From the NCBI RefSeq assembly GCF_900459225.1, contig NZ_UHFH01000003.1:1332501-1396500 (forward strand): a stretch of 64,000 nucleotides of DNA, given 5' to 3'. Below are positions 59,163-64,000 of the stretch, one piece after another. Source of the stretch: Streptococcus dysgalactiae subsp. dysgalactiae (GTDB taxonomy: Bacteria; Bacillota; Bacilli; Lactobacillales; Streptococcaceae). Numbering within the stretch: the first letter of the stretch is position 1; each line of letters opens with the position of its first letter. The notes beneath the pieces were generated by a model. It was given only the letters and a program-made list of their open reading frames with translations, was not told the DNA's origin and searched no databases. Both the position numbers and the translations under genes were made by a program.

Positions 59163-60257
59163 TTATTTGTCGCCAACTGTTTTGACAGTAATGCCAAAGT
59201 CTGGTGTCTTACCAGCAGCACGCATATTGGCCTCATAAAGACCATTAAAGTAAGTAGCTCCCAAAGCACGGTCATATAGGCCATAACCAGGTGTTTTGAT
59301 TTGATCTCCCCAGATACGACGACCATGGTCTGGGCGAAGAGCCCCTTTCCAATCATAGTCAACCAATAATTTGACAACAGCATTCATGTCAATATCACCA
59401 GCTTGTGATAGGTGTGCTGTTTCTTGGAAGCCCCAAGCGCCGGCTGTCACGTTCCGCGTGTGCATAAAGTTGATACGGTTACGTTTAAGAGCGTACTCAG
59501 TCATGGCAATCACATCATTTTTAGGATCAGAAGCGTAAGACCCTACACACATGGTAATCCCATTGTTTGGAGAATCATAGAGATTTAAGAAGCGCTCAAC
59601 AGCATCTTGATCTGTTATAATACGTGGCAAACCAAAGATACCATATGGTGGGTCATCAGGGTGGATCGCCATTTTCACACCAGCTGCTTCTGCGGTTGGC
59701 ATAATAGCTTTGATGAAGTAGTCTAGGTTTGCCCATAAATCTTCTTCAGAGATATTGTTGCGGTAATTCTCGATGATGGCTTTCATTTCTTCTTTAGAAT
59801 AAGAAGAATCCCAACCTGGTAGATTCAAATCGTCAGCTACTGGATCAACACCCTCTAAATCAGCTTTTAAGAAAGCAAGCGATGTGGATCCGTCCGGTAG
59901 GGGATGGTTAAGATCTGAACGTGTCCAGTCAAAAACTGGCATAAAGTTGTAACAAACCACCGGAATACCTGCTTTACCAACGTTGGTAATAGAGGTTTTA
60001 TAGTTTTCAATCAATGCATCACGCGTTGGCTTGCCTTGTTTGATATCTTCATGAACTGGGATAGATTCAATAACTGAAATCTCTAAACCAGCATCTTCGA
60101 CCATTTTCTTCAAGGCAAGAATGTTCTCAAGTGGCCAAGCTTGACCAACCGGAACATCATAAATTGCCGTAACAATTCCCTGCATACCTGGGATGGCTTT
60201 GATTTCTTCTAAGCTGACTGGGTCATGTTTCCCATACCAGCGAAATGACATTTTCAT
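59163..60257 (-). CDS. uxuA: Mannonate dehydratase
   Basis: Dehydrates D-mannonate to 2-keto-3-deoxygluconate. 364 residues from ATG 60257; TAGGTAA lies about 8 bp upstream, while the further upstream TTG is less likely. Begins MKMSFRWYGKHDPVSLEEIK; metal-binding TIM-barrel segments VKMAIHPDDPPYGIFGLPRI (about 197), NGITMCVGSYAS (about 233), FMHTRNVTAG (about 265) and the C-terminal LRPDHGRRIWGD (about 314). 14 bp before the SDR gene. Confidence 0.93.
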   Translation of the reverse strand: MKMSFRWYGKHDPVSLEEIKAIPGMQGIVTAIYDVPVGQAWPLENILALKKMVEDAGLEISVIESIPVHEDIKQGKPTRDALIENYKTSITNVGKAGIPVVCYNFMPVFDWTRSDLNHPLPDGSTSLAFLKADLEGVDPVADDLNLPGWDSSYSKEEMKAIIENYRNNISEEDLWANLDYFIKAIMPTAEAAGVKMAIHPDDPPYGIFGLPRIITDQDAVERFLNLYDSPNNGITMCVGSYASDPKNDVIAMTEYALKRNRINFMHTRNVTAGAWGFQETAHLSQAGDIDMNAVVKLLVDYDWKGALRPDHGRRIWGDQIKTPGYGLYDRALGATYFNGLYEANMRAAGKTPDFGITVKTVGDK

Positions 60258-60351
60258 ATACAATTACCTAGAGCTGATAGGCTCCTTTTTCCTTTCATTT
60301 CCACACGATTTTCATTTATTGAGAAGGCTGCGCTTCCCAACTTATTTCGTT

Positions 60352-61749
60352 TTAATTAAAATAGCGAACAGCGTTGTCGTAAGCGATGTCTTTAGCCATC
60401 TGACCAATGACTTGATAATCTTCTGGGACTTCCCCTTCTTCAATCCATTCCCCTAGATAGGTAGCTAAAATACGTCTGAAGTAATCATGGCGTTGATAAG
60501 ACAAGAAGGAACGAGAATCCGTTAACATGCCTACAAAATTAGCAAGCATTCCTTGTTCAGCAAGAGCATTCATCTGGCTAATCATTCCAAGCTTGGTATC
60601 TGCAAACCACCAACCAGCTCCAAATTGAAGATAACTTGCCACACCGGCTTCATTGGCTTGGAAATTAGCCAAAGTGTTAGCTACTGCAATATTGTAACTT
60701 GGGTTTAAGTTATACCAAATCATTTTTGGTAGACTATCCATCTGCACCAAGTTATCCAACAAGCGGTTCATATTAATCGTTAAAGCTGTTTGGTCTCCTA
60801 GAGAATCCACCCCTACATCTGCTCCTAAACGTTTGAAAATACCAGAATGGTTGTTGCGCAGAGCACCAAAATGAACTTGGGTTACAAAACCATACTGCTT
60901 GTACAATCGACAAAGGTCTGCAAAAACAGCAGTCTGCCATTGGTTGATGTCAAGTTGGCTTGGTGTACCACCCGCTAGCACCTGAGCCATGATCTCATTT
61001 AAAGCTTCTGGTGTAGCCTTTTCAAAAACAATTTCTGTAAAGCTGATATCACTTGCCTTGCAGCCTTTTTCAGCAAAGTAAGCAATCCGTTTCTCCATGG
61101 CTGCCATAAACGTCGTAAAGTCTGTAATGTGGCTGCCTGTTGAAGTTCCTAAACGCTCCACAAACTGGGCAAAATTGCGGTGCTCAACAAAAGCCTCATC
61201 TGGTCTAAAGGTTGGTGCTACAACTGTCTCAAAAGTGCTATCGTCAGCAAGCTGTTGATGCCATTCGAGGTCATCAAGAGGGTGATCAGTAGTTCCAATA
61301 AAAGTTACCTTGCTGTCTGCAATTAATTTGCGCGGGCTAATCTTATGGTCAACCAGATAAGCATTCAAGCGATGATAAATCTCTTCCGCATTGTCCTGTG
61401 TCAACAGCTCTTCCACACCAAAAACATTTTTCAACTCCATAGCTGACCAATGATAAACAGGGTTACCGTAGGAACGTTCTAAGGTTCTTGCAAAAGCTTT
61501 AAATTTATCAAGTTTAGACGCTGAACCAGTGATTTCTTCTTCTGAGATGCCATTAGCACGCATCAATCGCCACTTGTAGTGATCCCCGCCTAACCATAAG
61601 TCAACAATATTGTCATAGACCTTATCTTCAAAAATTTCTTTTGGGTCTAAGTGACAGTGATAGTCAAAAATCGGTTGATCTTGAATCTGTTGATACAGTT
61701 TTTTAGCAGCTTCATTTTTTAACATAAAGTTCGCATCGTTAAATGTCAT
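60352..61749 (-). CDS. uxaC: Glucuronate isomerase
   Basis: Isomerises D-glucuronate to fructuronate (and galacturonate to tagaturonate). 465 residues from ATG 61749, which has GAGGAGACGAAC upstream; nine earlier codons are open but lack a site. Typical sequences: [15 protein letters not shown] (metal His pair, about 26), [12 protein letters not shown] (about 167), [15 protein letters not shown] [13 protein letters not shown] (about 296) and [19 protein letters not shown] (about 422). Preceded by kdgA with a 29-bp gap. Confidence 0.93.
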   Translation of the reverse strand: MTFNDANFMLKNEAAKKLYQQIQDQPIFDYHCHLDPKEIFEDKVYDNIVDLWLGGDHYKWRLMRANGISEEEITGSASKLDKFKAFARTLERSYGNPVYHWSAMELKNVFGVEELLTQDNAEEIYHRLNAYLVDHKISPRKLIADSKVTFIGTTDHPLDDLEWHQQLADDSTFETVVAPTFRPDEAFVEHRNFAQFVERLGTSTGSHITDFTTFMAAMEKRIAYFAEKGCKASDISFTEIVFEKATPEALNEIMAQVLAGGTPSQLDINQWQTAVFADLCRLYKQYGFVTQVHFGALRNNHSGIFKRLGADVGVDSLGDQTALTINMNRLLDNLVQMDSLPKMIWYNLNPSYNIAVANTLANFQANEAGVASYLQFGAGWWFADTKLGMISQMNALAEQGMLANFVGMLTDSRSFLSYQRHDYFRRILATYLGEWIEEGEVPEDYQVIGQMAKDIAYDNAVRYFN

Positions 61750-61778
61750 GTTCGTCTCCTCTGTGATAACTTCCACAC

Positions 61779-62396
61779 TTAGTCAAGGGCTGATACAAAT
61801 GATTGCGCAATTCGAGTGACACTGTCATAACCCTCTGTCGCCACCTTGCTAGCAAGGGCGGAACCAACACCTACAGCGACTGCTCCAGCATTTTTCCACT
61901 CTTTCACGTTATCAACTGAAACCCCTCCAGAAGGCATCAAATCAACCTCAGGTATTGGTTCGTGAATATCTTTGATAAAACCTGGGCCAACAACCCCTCC
62001 TGGGAAAACCTTAATAATAGGACAAGAGGCATTCATGGCAGTCACAATTTCAGTTGCTGTGGCGCAACCTGGAAAGTAAAGGTTGCCTTCTTGGTTAGCA
62101 ATGTCAGCAATTTCTTTGGAAAAATGCGGACTTACTAAGAATTTGGCACCTGCTGCAATCGCTTCTTTTGCGAGTTCAGTAGTCATTACCGTACCAGCTC
62201 CAATAACAACACTTGTGTCATCTTTAAAGTCATCTGATAATTTGCTAATGACCTCAGAAGTATTTGGAGTGGAGTAAGTAATTTCAATATTACGAATTCC
62301 ACCTAAAACCGCGTGTTTAGCGATTTCAATCGCATCTTCTGCGGTTTTTCCACGTACAACAGCGAAAAAGTAATTCTCTTTTAATTGGGTTAACAT
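61779..62396 (-). CDS. kdgA: KDPG/KHG aldolase
   Basis: Splits 2-keto-3-deoxy-6-phosphogluconate to pyruvate and glyceraldehyde-3-phosphate. 205 residues; Glu of [13 protein letters not shown] (about 38), [20 protein letters not shown] (about 63), Schiff-base Lys in [10 protein letters not shown] (about 128), and [10 protein letters not shown] phosphate loop (about 151). First gene after the operator-bearing promoter at 62435. The KDG kinase needed before it is not in this window. Confidence 0.93.
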   Translation of the reverse strand: MLTQLKENYFFAVVRGKTAEDAIEIAKHAVLGGIRNIEITYSTPNTSEVISKLSDDFKDDTSVVIGAGTVMTTELAKEAIAAGAKFLVSPHFSKEIADIANQEGNLYFPGCATATEIVTAMNASCPIIKVFPGGVVGPGFIKDIHEPIPEVDLMPSGGVSVDNVKEWKNAGAVAVGVGSALASKVATEGYDSVTRIAQSFVSALD

Positions 62397-62434
62397 CCGT
62401 TTTTCCTCCTCTATGAAACCGTTATCTTGTTATT

Positions 62435-62463
62435 ATTATACAAATCATCTGATGACTTGTCAA
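62435..62463 (-). promoter_or_regulatory. kdgA operon promoter with KdgR-type operator
   Basis: Minus-strand TTGACA (62458-62463), 17-bp spacer, TATAAT (62435-62440), consensus at both boxes. The 21-bp palindrome with core tcatctgatga (62445-62455) fills the spacer, so the strong promoter must be kept silent by a repressor, most likely the adjacent GntR protein. Confidence 0.85.
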
Positions 62464-62478
62464 GAAAAAAGTCTAAAA

Positions 62479-62503
62479 AACAGCAATTATCACAATTGCT
62501 GTT
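62479..62503 (-). terminator. Terminator after the GntR regulator
   Basis: Minus-strand aacagcaattgt / ataattgctgtt near-perfect stem with T6. Confidence 0.8.
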
Positions 62504-62523
62504 AGTTCTTCGCCGATATTTCA

Positions 62524-63195
62524 TTAAGGCAAGAAAGCCGTTCGTTTTACGGTCATAATATGTAAAAGCATAGCATCATGCGCTGCGATAGGGTTTCTCT
62601 CCTTAATAGCTGTCAAAATGTCGCGATGGGCTTGTAGGGAATCTTCTTTCATCTGACGATTTGTGTAATTCGCATTTATCAGATGAATTGACTTGTTAAT
62701 AACAGGCAATAAACTGTCCATCGCAATATTACCACTAAATTTGGCCATCATCGAATGGAAGGTCACATCTAACTGTAAATGCTTAGGATCACCCACTGTT
62801 ACAGCTTCTTCAATCTCTACGACAATCTTTTCAAGCTCTTTAATCTCTTTCGGTGTCGCATTCTGAGCAGCTAAGGCAGCAATCCGGGGTTCTAATAACA
62901 ACCGTAATTCAAACAAATCTGCTGTCAATTTTGCCGTGTCTTTCACCAATGAAAAACCAAGCGGGTCTTCTGATACCCCTTTTTTAGAGCTCACATAGGT
63001 TCCAGAACCCTGTCTGACTTCTAAGACATTGCGGGTTGCTAAACTTCTGACAGCCTCTCGGATAGTGCTACGTCCTACATCCAAGTCTTGAGCTAATTCG
63101 TACTCATTAGGGAGCTTAGCCCCTACGTCATATCCACGTTCTAAAATAAGCTGTAATAAACGTTCTGCTGTTTTTTCAACTAATGGTCTAGCCAT
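62524..63195 (-). CDS. kdgR: GntR-family (FadR subgroup) regulator of uronate catabolism
   Basis: Repressor with N-terminal winged helix and C-terminal all-helical FCD sensor. 223 residues: GAKLPNEYELAQDLDVGRST with IREAVRSLATRNVLEVRQGS (about 26-65), then FELRLLLEPRIAALAA and metal/ligand residues in LDVTFHSMMAKFSGN and SLQAHRDILTAIKERNPIAA. It lies between uidA and kdgA; the dyad in two nearby promoters has the size of an FCD-GntR site. Name by role, since the exact ligand (KDG, glucuronate or fructuronate) is unknown. AGAGGA site before ATG. Confidence 0.8.
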   Translation of the reverse strand: MARPLVEKTAERLLQLILERGYDVGAKLPNEYELAQDLDVGRSTIREAVRSLATRNVLEVRQGSGTYVSSKKGVSEDPLGFSLVKDTAKLTADLFELRLLLEPRIAALAAQNATPKEIKELEKIVVEIEEAVTVGDPKHLQLDVTFHSMMAKFSGNIAMDSLLPVINKSIHLINANYTNRQMKEDSLQAHRDILTAIKERNPIAAHDAMLLHIMTVKRTAFLP

Positions 63196-63236
63196 CGTAT
63201 CGTCCTCTTCCTGTTTCTACTGTCTCCTATTTTACA

Positions 63237-64000
<764 letters not shown>

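Noticed and set aside
59150..59383. 77-codon frame overlapping the uxuA 3' end
   Set aside because: Alternative frame within a well-conserved gene; no family features.

Overview
The window looks like chromosome of a pyogenic streptococcus, most likely Streptococcus dysgalactiae (group C/G; the bovine subspecies fits best). It is AT-rich with short intergenic gaps. The gene order mal - dlt - uvrB - glnPQ - obg - pepS recalls S. pyogenes. The clearest species marker is a wall-anchored 669-residue protein at 52.9-54.9 kb with five protein-G-type IgG-binding repeats, no albumin-binding (GA) module and two N-terminal FIVAR-like modules, an architecture I associate with the S. dysgalactiae receptor MIG. 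The species call is inference from sequence alone.

0-15 kb is a double maltodextrin locus. malQ and malR run leftward and malE-malF-malG rightward, with LacI-type operators at both malQ and malE. A short LacI-type regulator follows. The second cluster (malX, amyB, malC, malD, malA, all leftward) is damaged at three points: a one-base loss in a G tract of malC, an in-frame TGA in amyB, and an IS3-family element (copy 1, 1434 bp, 3-bp target duplication CGG) in the amyB leader. 15-20 kb is a complete dlt operon (dltX-A-B-C-D) that D-alanylates teichoic acids, with a good promoter and a long terminator hairpin. uvrB and the glutamine importer glnPQ follow, GlnP carrying two fused binding domains.

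25.5-27.6 kb is a scrap heap of mobile DNA between glnQ and obg: a TnpW-like frame, a dead IS3-type transposase, a relaxase fragment and an internally deleted IS1182-type transposase. 27.6-40 kb is mostly housekeeping: obg, two short conserved ORFs, pepS, corA, an RsuA-type pseudouridine synthase, two hot-dog thioesterases, an MFS carrier behind a terminator-bearing leader, a DUF1846 protein, FetAB-type ABC genes and a nucleoside phosphorylase. Further IS debris lies at 39.3-40 kb. 40-42.5 kb holds a CPBP membrane protease, a MerR-type regulator with a 19-bp-spaced promoter, and a duplicated 3' end of rlmD/rumA that looks like the scar of an integrative conjugative element.

43-52.6 kb carries rlmD, an LCP wall-polymer ligase, a second IS copy (inverse orientation, target duplication ATT), aroK, aroA, a YihY/BrkB membrane protein, map, an SpxR-like CBS/hot-dog regulator and an acetyltransferase. 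After the IgG-binding protein, 55.3-64 kb is a glucuronide/glycosaminoglycan salvage block: uidA (cut by the window), a GntR regulator, kdgA, uxaC, uxuA, an SDR fructuronate reductase, and a separate HAD-GH3 unit. The same dyad TCATCTGATGA lies between -35 and -10 of both the kdgA and HAD-GH3 promoters, so the GntR protein probably controls both.
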